Positions 23,215 through 34,089 of a DNA stretch of 64,000 bases are shown one piece after another. How positions within the stretch are numbered: position 1 is the stretch's first letter; each line of letters begins with the position of its first letter. Source of the stretch: Gracilaria vermiculophylla (lineage: Eukaryota; Rhodophyta; Florideophyceae; Gracilariales; Gracilariaceae); contig JAHNZQ020000079.1 of assembly GCA_019155205.2 (NCBI GenBank), positions 549,420 through 613,419 of the forward strand, read 5' to 3'. The notes beneath the pieces are model-generated. The model saw only the letters and a program-made list of their open reading frames with translations, was not told the DNA's origin and did not search any database. The translations under genes and the position numbers were made by a program.

Positions 23215-24780
23215 TGTAAGTGAGATAGGGGTGGACTTTCGACGAAGTAGCATCAGGAACATTTCGGGGACTTCAGAATAGATCTGTTCCAATGGTTTCA
23301 GTGAATCTTCCTTTTTGTCCATCCCCTTCTACCGTACCAGAACAAAAAGGCCAACTTTAGAGTCAACCAGTTTCAGAAGGCGTGACACGGGCATTCCGGT
23401 CTGGGAAGATATGACGTGAGGTAAGATTGCTCTCTTATCCAGGAAGTGGTCTTGGTAGAACTTAAGTCGAGAGCCATGGGTGTTCTCCAGTACTTCAATC
23501 CGAAGGTCTCCATCTGGATACAAATAATCTGAAAGTGCTTTGATGATCCTTTGTGGTCCCCGCCAACGAAGTGCACGCTTTTCTCCTGTTTGAAAATCTT
23601 CTCGAACAACTAGAACGAAGCCACCCCTAGACAAAATTAGGAAGATGCCCCTTTGAAGCTCGTGCAAGAGACATGGCGCGGTTTTTTGCCACAGCGTTTG
23701 GAATCAGAGGGTGTAGTTTGGCAAGTCTGTCTTTCACAGCCTTGAAAGTCACAGAGCGTTCAAGCTGTGTGTCGCTGATATTCATTGCTGCTATAGTACT
23801 TGTCCTCAGAAAGGTGGCGATCGATGGGGACGCTTCAATGCCAGTGAATGCTGTCACGGGAGGAACTTTGCCACGATTTGGAGACGTAGAGTTGTTTAAA
23901 ATAATCTGAATAATTGGGAGAAGATCCGGCCATGCCTTGATTTCCATTTGATGTTTTGACACGAGCGCGCGAAACGTACAAAAAACTTCTTTTTCAAGAC
24001 GTTCAACGGCGCCATTACTCCAAGGTGTATACGGGAGCGTGAAGTGATGGGGTACACGAAGGCCTTTGCAAACTAGACGAAGAGTTTCGTTTTGAAAATG
24101 GGATAGTCCATCTGACATAAGGCCTTGAGAAACTCCATAAGTTGCGCAGCAGTCGATGATTGCTATTGCTGCATTGTCTGCGGTTGTTCCTGTTGTTGCA
24201 AAAAACCAGTTGTAGTCGGAGTTATGGTCGCATAGGATTAAGATGTATTTTGAACCCTGTGGCTCTTTCCTATGTCGACGACGTCAAATTGAAGATGATC
24301 ATTGGGTTTCGTTCCACGTAAAGCGGGGTCCAATTGGTCTGGGAACTTTCTCACCTCCAAGTGTAGAGATACAGTTGATGCAGGATTTAACAAATGCCTG
24401 TACGTCATCTGAAAACTTATTCCAATAGGAATGGTGTTTTAGAGTCCTTGTGGTTTTCTGCTGCTCTCTGTGTCCTGAAGAGCCAGTATGAACGATGATA
24501 TATAATCGTAGTCGTAGGTTATGAGCTGCCTCAGGTATCGATACTGCACCGTCGAGCGTTTTCCAAAGTCCACCGGATCGAAGTATTCGGGGAGATCAGC
24601 TGTTGATGTGTTTCTTCTGAACTTCGACTAGTTCTGTAAGGGATGGGCAGTCGAATGTTCCTGTGTTAGTCGTCGGCTGCACGGGAATCTTGATCAGCCG
24701 ACCAACCGTCTTTGACGCGGACTAGCGCGTCAAAAGATCTGCCCACACATTGTCAACTCCATTGATCAGATAGCATTTTT
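23215..24780 (-). pseudogene. G3 integrase with C-terminal chromodomain
   Basis: Integrase fragments read downward. The CxxC of the zinc finger is near 24370 (VKSCINCI). The catalytic Asp is in LQFDVVDIG near 24285, followed by the second Asp in LMSDGLSHF (start of the 24118 frame) and Glu in SNGAVERLEKE, 35 residues apart. The region WPDLLPIIQIILNNSTSP matches the oomycete block ending LNQSP. The frame 23329-23667 gives the C-terminal domain (LRWRGPQRIIKAL). A chromodomain follows at about 23215-23400 (LFVLVR-stop-KGMDKKEDSLKPLEQIYSEVP), where the conserved Trp codon has become TAG. Frameshifts and stops make it inactive. Confidence 0.85.
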
Positions 24781-25200
24781 ACGAATAAATGCTCAGACGG
24801 AGGGCCCAGCGCAACGCTTTACGCGTAGACGACTGTCTGAGATCGGAAGCAAGAGAAAGTGGGTCCAAGACGAAGGTGAGGTTGTTGTGGTCAGTGTGAA
24901 GGTCGAAACATGCCGCAGTGGCCGCGAGCCAATGCATGCGCTCTACAGTAGCCATGATGGCATATCCTTCCTTCTCCAGCGTTGACCAGGCCAATTGCGT
25001 TGATTTGAATCGTCCAGAACAGAAAGCGAGGGTCCCATGGCGATGTTACTTGTGCGATAGTGACAGGTTTTTGAAAGGTACTTAAGTTACAATGCCTGAC
25101 CAGCAAATGTCCGTGGCGTCTGTGTAGATGCAAAAAGGTTGACGTTCGTCGCGATGTGCTCAAGTTACGGTGTTCACCAAAGAGTTTTTGCAACGCTTAA
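24781..25200 (-). pseudogene. G3 RNase H
   Basis: YTDATDICWSGI (first Asp) near 25105-25140, then LAWSTLEKEGYAIMATVERM (Glu) and FDLHTDHNNLTFVLDP (Asp). These are followed by ALRWALRLSIYS, all typical of oomycete gypsy RNase H. The shift between the first block and the frame 24779-24994 shows at least one indel. The last Asp (after the IKG block) was not located. Confidence 0.8.
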
Positions 25201-26395
25201 AGGCGTCTAGTTCGTTTTGTCCCCAACCGATAGAATCTCAAGATATGGCGCGTACCGCACGTTTGGTTCGCTTGCCAGCTTTTTCATATACAAGTTCCAG
25301 GAATTCTTGTAGCCGCGAGTTGATGTGCGCAAAGTCTGAGATCCCCGTCCTCACCCATTGCATGGCACAGACAAATTGTTAGAGGTGGGCTCCGGTGCTA
25401 GGTGGCTCCATGGATACCAATCCCTCTAGTTGTTTGGGGTCGTATCTTAATCCATCTGCCGACACTATCCTGCCGCTCCAGCGACTGGATTTCGCGGAAA
25501 GTACACACTTTCCAAAATGCAATCGAATTCAGAACTGTGCGAAAGTATGAAAGAGTTTCCGAATGTTTTCAATTAACCGTTGACGGCGCAGTTGTGAAGC
25601 AGAGTGTCATCTAGCCCGTACAGCATATGTTTGAGCAAGTCATTTGGAAACGTTTCCGCGAGGACTGACTGCATGTGCGTTGTTGCGTTCATTGTCCCGT
25701 GCAATACTCTCGTTGGTGAGAACACACCATTGGGTGTGATGGAGGATTGGAGCTCTTGCGAGTCTTCATCCAGCGAAAGCTGCCAGTAACCATGTGAGAG
25801 ATCAAATGTTGCGAATCGTTTTGATACGACCAGTTTGAGTAGTTCTTGTTCAATGTTTGGCATGGGGTGTTGATTTCTGACGGTTTACTTATTGATCAGT
25901 CGTAGATCCACAGTCAAACGAAATTTCGTTGGTCCAAGTTTCGGCACCATAAGCGGTGCTGAGGCCCCTGCGGATGTTGGGTTTGCGTAAACCATTCCTG
26001 TACGAATTAAGTCAGAGACAAACTTATTCAAAAATGCGCGTTGGTCTTGAGAGTACCGGCGTAGGCGGACACGTATTGGTTTGACGTCTTTTTTGAGGAC
26101 GATCTGAAGCGGTTTGACCTTCGCTGGAGGCCCTGATGATAGAGAGGTGCGGAAGATGTTGACGTGCTCGTGTACAACGTCCGTCAGGCGAGACACATCC
26201 TGATTTTTCATGCCGTTGGCTTTTGCTTTTTGGATCATTTCGTCCACGGAATGAAGTATTTCATCGTGTTGCGTGCTGTGGACTGGGTCCAGGAGCAAAT
26301 GGTCTGGAAAGTGGTTTTCTGCCTTCCGAGAATTGTAGTAGTTAATACGCGGTCTGTCTTCGTTATTCAGTTTTTTCACCGGAGGAGTCATTGTG
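25201..26395 (-). pseudogene. G3 reverse transcriptase
   Basis: The N-terminal part is in frame 26391-25885: VKPLQIVLKKDVKPIRVRLR, RAFLNKFVSDLIRTGMVYAN, SAPLMVPKLGPTKFRLTVDL. It stops just before the linker to frame 25863-25573: MPNIEQELLKLV, FATFDLSHGYWQLSLDED (first catalytic Asp), TRVLHGTMNATTHMQS, LYGLDDTLLH (LDD present). The W.LDD of relatives is G-L-D-D here. Thumb sequences 25200-25560 are scrambled. Only a stop and short frame changes separate the parts. Confidence 0.85.
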
Positions 26396-27003
26396 TCCGT
26401 TGGTTCGAGTAAACATGATGCGACTGACGTAGCCCAGGGTGCTTGGGTTTCCGATTCCGGAGCAATCTACCCGTTCAAAGCAAATCGATTATTGTCTAGC
26501 AATGTGTGCGTATCGACGCAAAGATGTTCGAGCACAGGGAGACCTATAACAAGGTCTTCGCAGGCTAGTTCGTCATCGCCGACGAGGAACGTTATGTTCA
26601 TGAGCGCTAAGCTTCCTGGTGCATGGTGTAGAATTGTTCGGGATGCCATCCACGTACCGGGAAATGTAAACTGTTTGGCGGTGTCATTCTTGTCTTTCTT
26701 AAGTGTGACTGCCAATGTTACAGTTTTGATGGCTGCTATTTTCCCGATGCCCCGTATTGCGGCCTTTTCTGCCAGATAAGGCGACACCAGAATGTCATTG
26801 CTTCCATCATCACATCGGCCGGTTGAATCAATCGACGTTTGTTGTCGATCAGAAACTGTGACAGAGCAGAGAAGAGAGTTCTTTGTAGCCATGTGCCGTA
26901 ATCGTCCAACTGCGCCAAAATCTTCTTCCGCTGCCTTACTCTGTGATTTCGTCGACTTGGCAGGACCGTCTGCGCCTTTCTTGGCAGCACGTTCTGCATT
27001 CAT
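26396..27003 (-). pseudogene. G3 protease
   Basis: A 178-residue frame. After a basic, alanine-rich gag tail (AERAAKKGADGPAKSTK) comes GRCDDGSNDILVSPYLAEKA. There the family DSGSD/DTGA motif reads D-D-G-S, with the first Asp retained. The domain continues through FTFPGTWMASRTILHHAPGS, LALMNITFLVGDDE and LVIGLPVLEHL, which is the hydrophobic-G-x-P-x-L block closing oomycete gypsy proteases. It processes the polyprotein in active elements. Confidence 0.7.
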
Positions 27004-27929
27004 CTGTTCTTTTTTCTTTTCAGTAGCTCAATCGCAGTCGTCTATCCACTGTCGGGCTTGTTTTCCTATGCAAGGCGGGTGTGGGCAACGGGGAGGTCCA
27101 TGACGCGACCCTTTCCGAGACGGTGTAGATGCTGTAGAGGAATCTGACTCTTTCTTGCTGTCTCCCTGTGGAGCACTTGCTGTTGCTTTGCTTGAGGGCT
27201 TGCGAGGTTTCGTCTGCTTAGATTTCGTAGGCGGGCCGTTGTCTATAAATTGAAATGCGTCTGCTGCTGCTAGTGCGTGCTTCATAAAACCCTTCAAGTC
27301 ATTACTGAGCTTATGTGAGCAAGTTCGAGATCGTTGTCAAGCCGTTGCTGGAGTGCTCTTGGCTTGATGGCCCCAAGAAGCTGTTTGACTGCACGTTTCT
27401 GCTGTTCCCTCATTATCCTACTCAGTCCATTAGATCGGAGAACAGAAACGTAGGACGTAAATAAACGTTTCATTCTCGAGCGCGAAGAGGAGTCATTTAT
27501 GTCCATATACAGTTCTTTCTTGATGATAACGTCTATCGAGGCAATGGATGCAGATGACTTCTCTTCTATGACTTCTGATCCCAGCTACATACGTAGCAGT
27601 TCGTCTGTAAAATGAGAAATTGACGTCACCCCAGATATACCATCAAACGCAATTGTGGACTCCAACCACTCTAAGTCTACGTAGTATGTTAAGTTAACCG
27701 GGCGCGCTGGTTCCGTAGAAGTTGAATCTACCACAGCTAATTGAAGAGCACGACAGATTACTTCTTTGACATACTGGTCGTATCTGCGAAGAAAAAATCG
27801 AATAGATCGGGGGTCGGTCAGAGAGAGTTTCGGTTGGCTTGTTGAGAATGAGACCGAAGATGGCTGCTTCAGGGCGAGCTCGCTCTCGGCGTCAGCATAA
27901 TCTGATATTAGCGGCGATGCGGACGCCAT
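27004..27929 (-). pseudogene. G3 gag
   Basis: Starts MASASPLISDYAD at 27929 (ATG), in the position expected just inside the 5' LTR. The first frame runs to 27585 (RSIRFFLRRYDQYVKEV, a capsid-like helix). A second piece is 27506-27294 (RMKRLFTSYVSVLRSNGL), and a third is 27297-27028, ending in CPHPPCIGKQARQWIDDC. The last is a zinc-knuckle-like cluster with the expected His replaced. Stops and frame changes separate the pieces. Length (about 310 codons) is normal for this type of Gag. Confidence 0.65.
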
Positions 27930-27972
27930 TGTGGATCGAACGAATGCGATACCGTGTATTGGCAGTGATCAC

Positions 27973-28233
27973 TTTGCGCTATATGGTAGGAAGGCGCAAG
28001 GTTATTCGGATACATGGAGGCTTCTCTGTTCGATGGCCCTCTTGTTTACTTGGTTGGGTTGTGTCAGAATCTTATATACTACTAATTTGTTTCCCTATGC
28101 GGAAACAATGCCTGGGCGGGTGCAATTCTTGGATGTTGTGGTTGACGATGAATGTTATGGCGGATAAAAATTAATCCTATCTACCGGTGTTGCGTGGCTG
28201 CCTTGCGTGGATGCTTTCTGAGCATCCACTACA
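27973..28233 (-). repeat. G3 5' LTR (261 bp)
   Basis: On the plus strand it runs TTTGCGCTATATGG...CATCCACTACA. It pairs with 22918-23174 and is followed by the TSD TCAAC at 28234-28238. Confidence 0.9.
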
Positions 28234-28238
28234 TCAAC
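28234..28238. repeat. target-site duplication TCAAC, right copy (G3)
   Basis: Equal to 22913-22917. Host reverse transcriptase sequence resumes immediately after it. Confidence 0.9.
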
Positions 28239-28631
28239 GCACTAGCCACTTTTTAAAGAGCTTTTGAGATTATCCTATCAAAAAATGAAATGAGAACCGC
28301 ACACGTATACATCGACGATGTCATAATCTACTTTCGTATCTTCAGAGATCACTTTAACCATTTGGAAACTATACTTAGCTTGCTGGAACAGGCGAGAGTG
28401 ACTCTGAAGCTGAAGTACTGTATATTTTTGGACAAGAACGTGGAGTACTTGGCGTACATTGCAAGTCCAGGGCGCTTGCAAGTGAACGACAACACCATCC
28501 AAGCGGTACGGATAGTGAGGCTCTCAGTATTCTAGATAGATATTCCATCTCTTATTGGATTATGTAACTTATACCGTTGGTTTATGAACGAGGTTTCCAT
28601 AATAGCCGTCCCGCTTGACAGAAGAATGCAG
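28239..28631 (+). pseudogene. H2 reverse transcriptase, C-terminal half
   Basis: Resumes the H2 frame: ALATF, a stop in place of Q, RAFEIILSKNEMRTAHVYIDDVIIYF with an intact Y-I-D-D near 28308-28322. Then FNHLETILSLLEQARVTLK, KYCIFLDKNVEYLAYIASPG and, after a frame change, LCNLYRWFMNEVSIIAVPL, equivalent to the thumb (LCNVYRRFVPNFARIAAPL). Coding homology ends at the Tc1/mariner-type insertion beginning at 28632. No downstream RNase H or integrase of H2 was recognised, so the 3' part of H2 is lost. Confidence 0.8.
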
Positions 28632-28633
28632 TA

Positions 28634-29924
28634 CATAAAGTCTGTTTCAAAATTATAGTACACCTGGCGTTTTGATGCAAATCATCGTTTTTAGTACTGT
28701 AGTGCTACCAAAATTAGTTTTCAAAAAACCTCAAGTTAAAAAACCGTTTCAAAATCATAGGACATTTCCCTCTCAACCTTCATTTTGCCTTCTTCAGTAG
28801 ATGATTCTCGCTTTTGTGTACCAAACAATACTAATTCAACGCTTTTGCATCGCGTTTTTCTAACGTCCCATACTTAAAATATTCATAGTTTTTGCGCTAT
28901 TTCCAATACTTTTCTTTTAATCAAAACCTCTTCAGAATGGCCTGTAATGGCCATAAATCATTCCAATGAGTACAGATTATTCGGTTTCAAGAGGGTTGAA
29001 GTAAATCTAACGCGTGAGTATCTACGTGGCATTAGTCTATAGCAAGCGATGAACGTTTTGCATTGCTATAAACTACTAAGCGGCGGCGCTATCTTGGTGA
29101 AAAAACAGTTTACATTTCTGATAAGATATGTAAACGTTTATAAAACGTTGTTTTAAAGCATTTGAAAGCCTTCTTAAGTCTGTAATGCTTACTGAGAAGG
29201 CTTTATATGTAGTTGCTTTCATCTAGAATCCAGTACATAGCATAATATGAGCTCTAATAAATCTTATCTGTGTTCAAACTTTATTTGATGTTTGTTGTTT
29301 ATGATAACAATATGTAAAACACTGTTGTTCATCCTAATCAAAGCTTTACTCATTTTCAAATGCATTAATTTTGCAGCTGACGTTATTTTCAGTGCTCATT
29401 GCATACTGTGGCACCAATATTTATTTATTTGCAGCTTTCAAAAGGAAACGTTGTTCAGTTTTATAAACCGAAAGAACTTTGAAGCGTTTTTCATTACCAT
29501 TTTATTCATTTTTTGTAAACGATTCGTTCTTTTCATGGGTTTTTGAGTGCAAAACACATTATCAAGACAATATTCTTGCAAAAAGTTATACTCATTGTTT
29601 TAGATGAGCAATAATAAGCTATCAATAAAACTTTATGTTTACATTACAGTAAATATTGAATAAACTGGTACAAAAATGAGAACAATGGCCTAGATCTAAG
29701 GTACTATTTGAAGTACTTTGTTGTAATCCTTTACTTCATAAGATCTTGTGCTTTTTTGAGGAAAGAAAGCAACATGATGTGGAAATAATCACGCACGAGT
29801 TGGAAGTGTCCTATACTTTTGAAACGCGTTTTTGAGGGTTTTAACGAAGGGGGGTGGCTACAGTAGGCAAAAATCCATGTTTTGGGGCGCTTTTGCACTG
29901 TCCTATATTTTTGAAACGCACTTG
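28634..29924. mobile_element. Tc1/mariner-type element without transposase, double-site inverted ends (1291 bp)
   Basis: TA dinucleotides at 28632-28633 and 29925-29926 flank inverted ends containing GTTTCAAAATTATAG (left) and, inverted, GTTTCAAAAATATAGGAC (right). A second copy of the same motif lies about 100 bp inside each end: 28744-28765 (CGTTTCAAAATCATAGGACA) and 29806-29827 (its inverse). This is the IR/DR arrangement of some Tc1-like transposons, where each end has two transposase-binding sites. Length and motif match the second copy at 39660-40942. No transposase was recognised inside; frame 29292-29546 is a hydrophobic AT-rich frame with no motif. It is probably non-autonomous. Confidence 0.75.
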
Positions 29925-30041
29925 TACTCTGCGAGTGTCATGGGCTAAATAATCGGTTTTCCATCCGCCATTGGCGGGCTGCCAAAATTAGAAGTCTGTA
30001 TAAGGGAAGGTGCACGGCCGGCAGAAAAGAAATCACTTCAA

Positions 30042-30518
30042 ATGGAAAATGTACCGGATATAGAAGCTTTAGGATTTTGGCGGCTTGTCACTGTACGAGG
30101 ATATGCTGATCCTGTCTCTGTGCCTTAAGAACTTGGTACGCATGCATATTCGCGTGCATCAAAACATTGGAAACGCTTGGGAAGTGCTGGCACAAATTCT
30201 CAAGATACTTTAATTTACACATGGGAGTACCCAGAAGATGGAAAGATTAGGATTGAAGCTTAAAGCTTAAAGCTCGATATTATGCGAATTGGGGCACAAA
30301 TCTCGAGAAATGTGGGTGTACAAGAGGCCAAAATATCACCTTTGGTAGAGTTTCTGCTATTCGGAGTCCTAAACCGAAAACATGAACTTCTTTGTCTATT
30401 TCCCAAGCAGAATTGTTCGTTCTGCCTGAATATATTCTTCAAATGCAATGAATTCAAAATACATTGGAAAAGGCGTCTATGCCTCTACATGAACATAATT
30501 ATTCGTCCAACAGGATAG
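30042..30518 (+). pseudogene. unidentified frame with two stops
   Basis: From ATG 30042 one frame runs 158 codons with only TAA stops near 30126 and 30258. It contains IEALGFWRLVTVRGYADP, KHWKRLGSAGTNSQ and LIYTWEYPEDGKIRIEA. Composition looks protein-like, and the second half (30282-30518) has several Cys. I do not recognise the family. It may be a broken host gene or an unknown transposon gene. Its neighbours are the mariner-type element upstream and AT-rich DNA downstream. Confidence 0.3.
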
Positions 30519-31784
30519 CTCATGTTCTAATCAATAGACGAATGAAAGTCTCGGAATGAGGAGAGTCAAAAATATACATATTTGCTACAACCATGTGCTG
30601 GGAGCCGACAAAAACACAATTCTAGTCATTGATTCTTTCTCTCCGAAACAAAACGTATGTTGATATAATGACAAAAACATTGACAGGAAATCTTATTATC
30701 ACTTATCCAAATGCTCCATTAGCTTCTCTCCAAGCAATCGAGGAGAGATGTTCGTGTTGTGGTCGTTACGGACTGAGTCACGCTGCTTACCAATCTACAG
30801 TCGTATCTTTTACATTATTTCGAACATTTATATATAAATCTTTTTGCATATCAATTTCAGTATAAAAAGTTATTCATGACGAAAGCTTCCTACGCTGTCA
30901 TATATGAGACCACTGTTTGCCGTTTCTAGTGCGGTCTCTTTGATAGTCATTCATAGCAAGAAAAAATGTGGTTTAAGAACATATCTGAAGAAAATTAATT
31001 TAAGTGCACCAAAATTGAACAAAAATGGAGTGAATATCGAAACTGTACTACGGAGAATACGATTGCAGATAATTTCACAAAATCTGTGCTCAGAAGTAAG
31101 CATTATATCTTTTCGAAACATATACTTGTAGTCTTTAGAATTAATCTGATTGAGAGAAGAATTTGTAAAAGCAATAGTGTTCTTCTTAGAGGCAACTGTA
31201 AACTAGAAAAATTTTAGATGATTCTAGAATGTTTGTTTGGAGTATTTTTAAAAATGTTTTTATGCATTACGATAGAAATTGTTAAATGGTCCAGTAGATT
31301 ATAGGCTTTAATGGAGAAATAGATAAGAAGGAGTTATAAACCAGACTCCATAAATGATTGAAGACGAGCCGAGTTCTCTATAAAAAGCAACATTGCGTTA
31401 ATATGAATCTTTCCAAATATCTGTACTACACTTAACCTAAAATATTGGATACGATAGAGACAAATTATATTTCGGGCTACCCATTCGTTTTCAAGACTTT
31501 GGCTGTAGGGCAAAAACATAAGGAAGGTTGCAGCAAAATGGAAATTATATAGAAAGCAAATAAAACTGGGCGGGAACTCTCATTTATTGATCACGTTATT
31601 TTGCATTATTCAAAACTTTAGATTATATCGGAATTCATACTCATTTCATCAGTCTCATTATGTGTATTACGGAATCTGAAGGTCAATATGGTCATAACAT
31701 GTCGCTCAATGAGACTTGCGAAGGAGTAAGGATTGATAAGGAAGTTGAGCGTATTAAAAGATGTGCTTGAATTCTACTTTTACA
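30519..31784. other. AT-rich stretch, nothing supported
   Basis: Short frames only (for example 30629-30865 and 30904-31131), without motifs. No repeats were recognised. Confidence 0.45.
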
Positions 31785-31789
31785 GTATC

Positions 31790-32330
31790 TTTTTTTTTTC
31801 CACTTTATTTTCGATTTAATGGAGAGGCAACGCTACCGCTGGTAACGGTCAGGGGTCTCAGGAGTACATTCTGTACTGTCCTTCTGACCCTTTTACAGTG
31901 TCACATCACACAGCTGTGGCGCGTCGCCGTTCGTTAAGAGACAACAGGATCGGCTTCCTGGAAAAGTAGTTGAGCACCTCTGCCATGTTCTTCCCCTCCT
32001 TGGGTGCTTTTAACGGTCTTTGCCTTACGCCTCGGCCCGCGAGCTCACCGTCAGACAGTGGTGGCTTGCAGAGAAGATTTTAGCCCAAGAAGCTCTATAG
32101 CATCCATTTCCATTACACAGGGCGTGATGCGCGATATGGGTCGCTCCGTCTCTTACTGAGGGTTGTCATGTGGTTCAGCATAATACGCAGTAAAAGCCTC
32201 TAGCTGAGCGGTTTAGTATCACTGTACCATTCTAAATGCCTCACTCAATTCACGGGCGGTGTTTTACGACACTATCAAACACACCGAACGTCACAGCCTA
32301 CATACCATGAAAGCCAGAGTCGCCACTCTT
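31790..32330 (-). repeat. probable 3' end of a LINE-like or other retroposed sequence
   Basis: On the minus strand the segment ends AATAAAGTGG followed by ten A (plus-strand T10 at 31790-31799). This is a polyadenylation signal and tail frozen in the genome. Upstream sequence is more GC-rich than its AT-rich surroundings. Scattered basic/leucine-rich frames (NYFSRKPILLSLNERRR) are present but no LINE domain could be proven. Confidence 0.35.
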
Positions 32331-32820
32331 GTGCGATAAATTAAGCTTTTTTCTCGCAGATCTACATCACAGGTTCATTACTTGACCAACCCAAGCATAC
32401 CTGGTCACTAAGTCATTGTTTTCTTTTAGGAAACAAGGCTCATTTTCAGGTTTTCGCTATGACATTTCTTCAATTGATTTGTGAGATATGTTACTGCAGA
32501 GCCTCTCAATTTCGTTTTCCTATATGCGTAACTGAAAATTTCAGAGACTTGTTTACGCTTCATTTCCGTTGTAGACATTTCTGTAAAGCAGACAAACTCA
32601 ATATATGGGCCGTTATCCAATGTAAATTGCATCAAATATCTACCCGTGTCCTCGTCAATCTTCTCTCTGCCACAACATGGGTACTAATGGTCGACTACGA
32701 GACCACACACCCACTAAAGCCAACAAAAGAGTCGCCAAATGGCAACGAGCGTCCCTTCCTTTGTTTCATTGACGGCGCTTATGCTAAAGCTCATGTGTTA
32801 ACAAAGCATCTACTATATGT
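32331..32820. other. upstream part of the Harbinger element, boundary unknown
   Basis: The frame 32459-32851 has no family match. The N-terminal part of the transposase would be expected here, with poor conservation. Terminal inverted repeats were not identified. Confidence 0.35.
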
Positions 32821-33882
32821 ATGTGGCTTTTCCAGACAAAGAAGCATATGAACGAGAGTATGCGTTACGCCCTTCGAATGGCTCAGATCGGTTTCACACA
32901 TTTCGTTAAGCACTTTTGGATGCTTTCAGATAACACATGCCTGTCTCTTTTTTGTCTTACAAGACAAGATATCACGCAAATACTCCCTTTCTTCAAATGG
33001 CCGGTTACCAAGTTCTACACTACCCGTAATAGGTATTCTGTCTGTCCTTTATTGGCTGCATCCGTGTTACTTCGGCGGTTTGCAACGCCTTGTAGATTAA
33101 AGGATGTAGAAATGTTGTTTGGGCGTCATGGTTCATAGATGTCTGAAATGTTTTGGGAGTCACTTCACTACTTTGTTGGAGGAACCGCAGATCTATTAAT
33201 GAGTGAGTGTCAAGCATCTTTCTGGCGTCCGCGACTCGCGAGGTACGCAGAAGCCGTGAAAAGAAAAAACGATGGGCTTGATAATACTGTGGGATTTATC
33301 TATGGGACCGTAATTGCTGTTGCCCGACCGGGAAGGCAAGCGATTCTGCAAAGAGAGACCTACAGTGGTCATAAACGTAAACACGGAATTACGTTTCAGG
33401 CTGTCACTACTCTTTTTGGACTAGCAATGCACCTACATGGACCCATGGAGGGTCGGAGACACGACTAGACGCTGTTTCTACAGAGTGGAATTGACGAGTA
33501 CATGGGGCTGTTGTTGTGCGTTGATCGTTTGCAGTATGTGTTGTATGGGGATTCCGGCTACAGCACACGCCTATAATTGGATACTCCGTTCTCCGGTTCG
33601 AACCTATCCGATATTGAGAAGGCTATTAATAAGGCCATGGCAAGTAGTAGAGTGACGGTTGAGTGGTTTTTCAAAGAAGTGAAGCAGTATTGGACTAATG
33701 TGGACTTTAAGCGAAAAATGAGAACGAAGGAGCATGCAGTTTGAACTATCTACATTGCTGCTGTTTTACTCACGAACATGCGTAGTTGTTTCTACCCGAA
33801 CCGCATATTCCAGTACTTTGAGTGCTCCCCTCCCTCACTCGAAGAATACATGAACCACCGCCTGTATAGGCGCGTCTTGTAA
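32821..33882 (+). pseudogene. PIF/Harbinger transposase (DDE_Tnp_4 type)
   Basis: A single frame of 354 codons with four in-frame stops (33136, 33466, 33574, 33742) and no frameshift. Family blocks: LLRRFATPCRLKDVEMLFGR, the HTH-like region of HARBI1 relatives; FIYGTV at 33294-33311, where the family reads FIDGT, so the first catalytic Asp is Tyr; YSGHKRKHGITFQAV; MHLHGPMEGRRHD; YGDSGYS (second Asp); VTVEWFFKEVKQYW (Glu), then a C-terminal helical tail ending at TAA 33880-33882. Active proteins excise and insert Harbinger DNA elements at TWA-type targets. Decay by point substitution only suggests slow ageing. It faces the partner gene at 34090-34947. Confidence 0.85.
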
Positions 33883-33889
33883 TGCCCAT

Positions 33890-33954
33890 CTCGGGGAACA
33901 AAGTTCGTGTCCCGAGCGAAGCGAGAGCCGAAAAAGCGGACTTACAGCCCCGAG
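33890..33954. other. inverted repeat CTCGGGG / CCCCGAG between the Harbinger genes
   Basis: CTCGGGG at 33890-33896 and CCCCGAG at 33948-33954, with an additional CCCGAG at 33911-33916, lie just past the transposase stop. RNA from this spot could fold, but the stems are short. No function is assigned. Confidence 0.3.
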
Positions 33955-34089
33955 GTATAGCGGGAGCAAGCGATTTTGGACTTTGAAAGCGCTGTTCTGC
34001 CTTTTTTACATACCAAAAGGTTCAACAGACGGTAGTAAACGGCCTTTTAGCCTCTCTCTTTACTTTTGTGCTTCTAATATATTTCCAAC

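Larger units (their letters stand above)
22918..28233 (-). mobile_element. complete Ty3/gypsy element 'G3' (5316 bp) nested in H2 reverse transcriptase
   Basis: Minus-strand element: 5' LTR 27973-28233, gag, protease, reverse transcriptase, RNase H, integrase, chromodomain, purine tract, 3' LTR 22918-23174, TSD TCAAC. Removing the element and one TSD copy makes the host reverse transcriptase read straight through, FGLLN | ALATF-stop-RAFEIIL, against the family FGL.NAPATFQRA..IIL. The LTRs differ at about 40 of 257 positions by eye (about 15%), so it is considerably older than CHR1. The pol type (LxLDD, chromodomain at the integrase end) resembles the integrase at 1-1362 and known oomycete gypsy elements. 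Confidence 0.92.
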
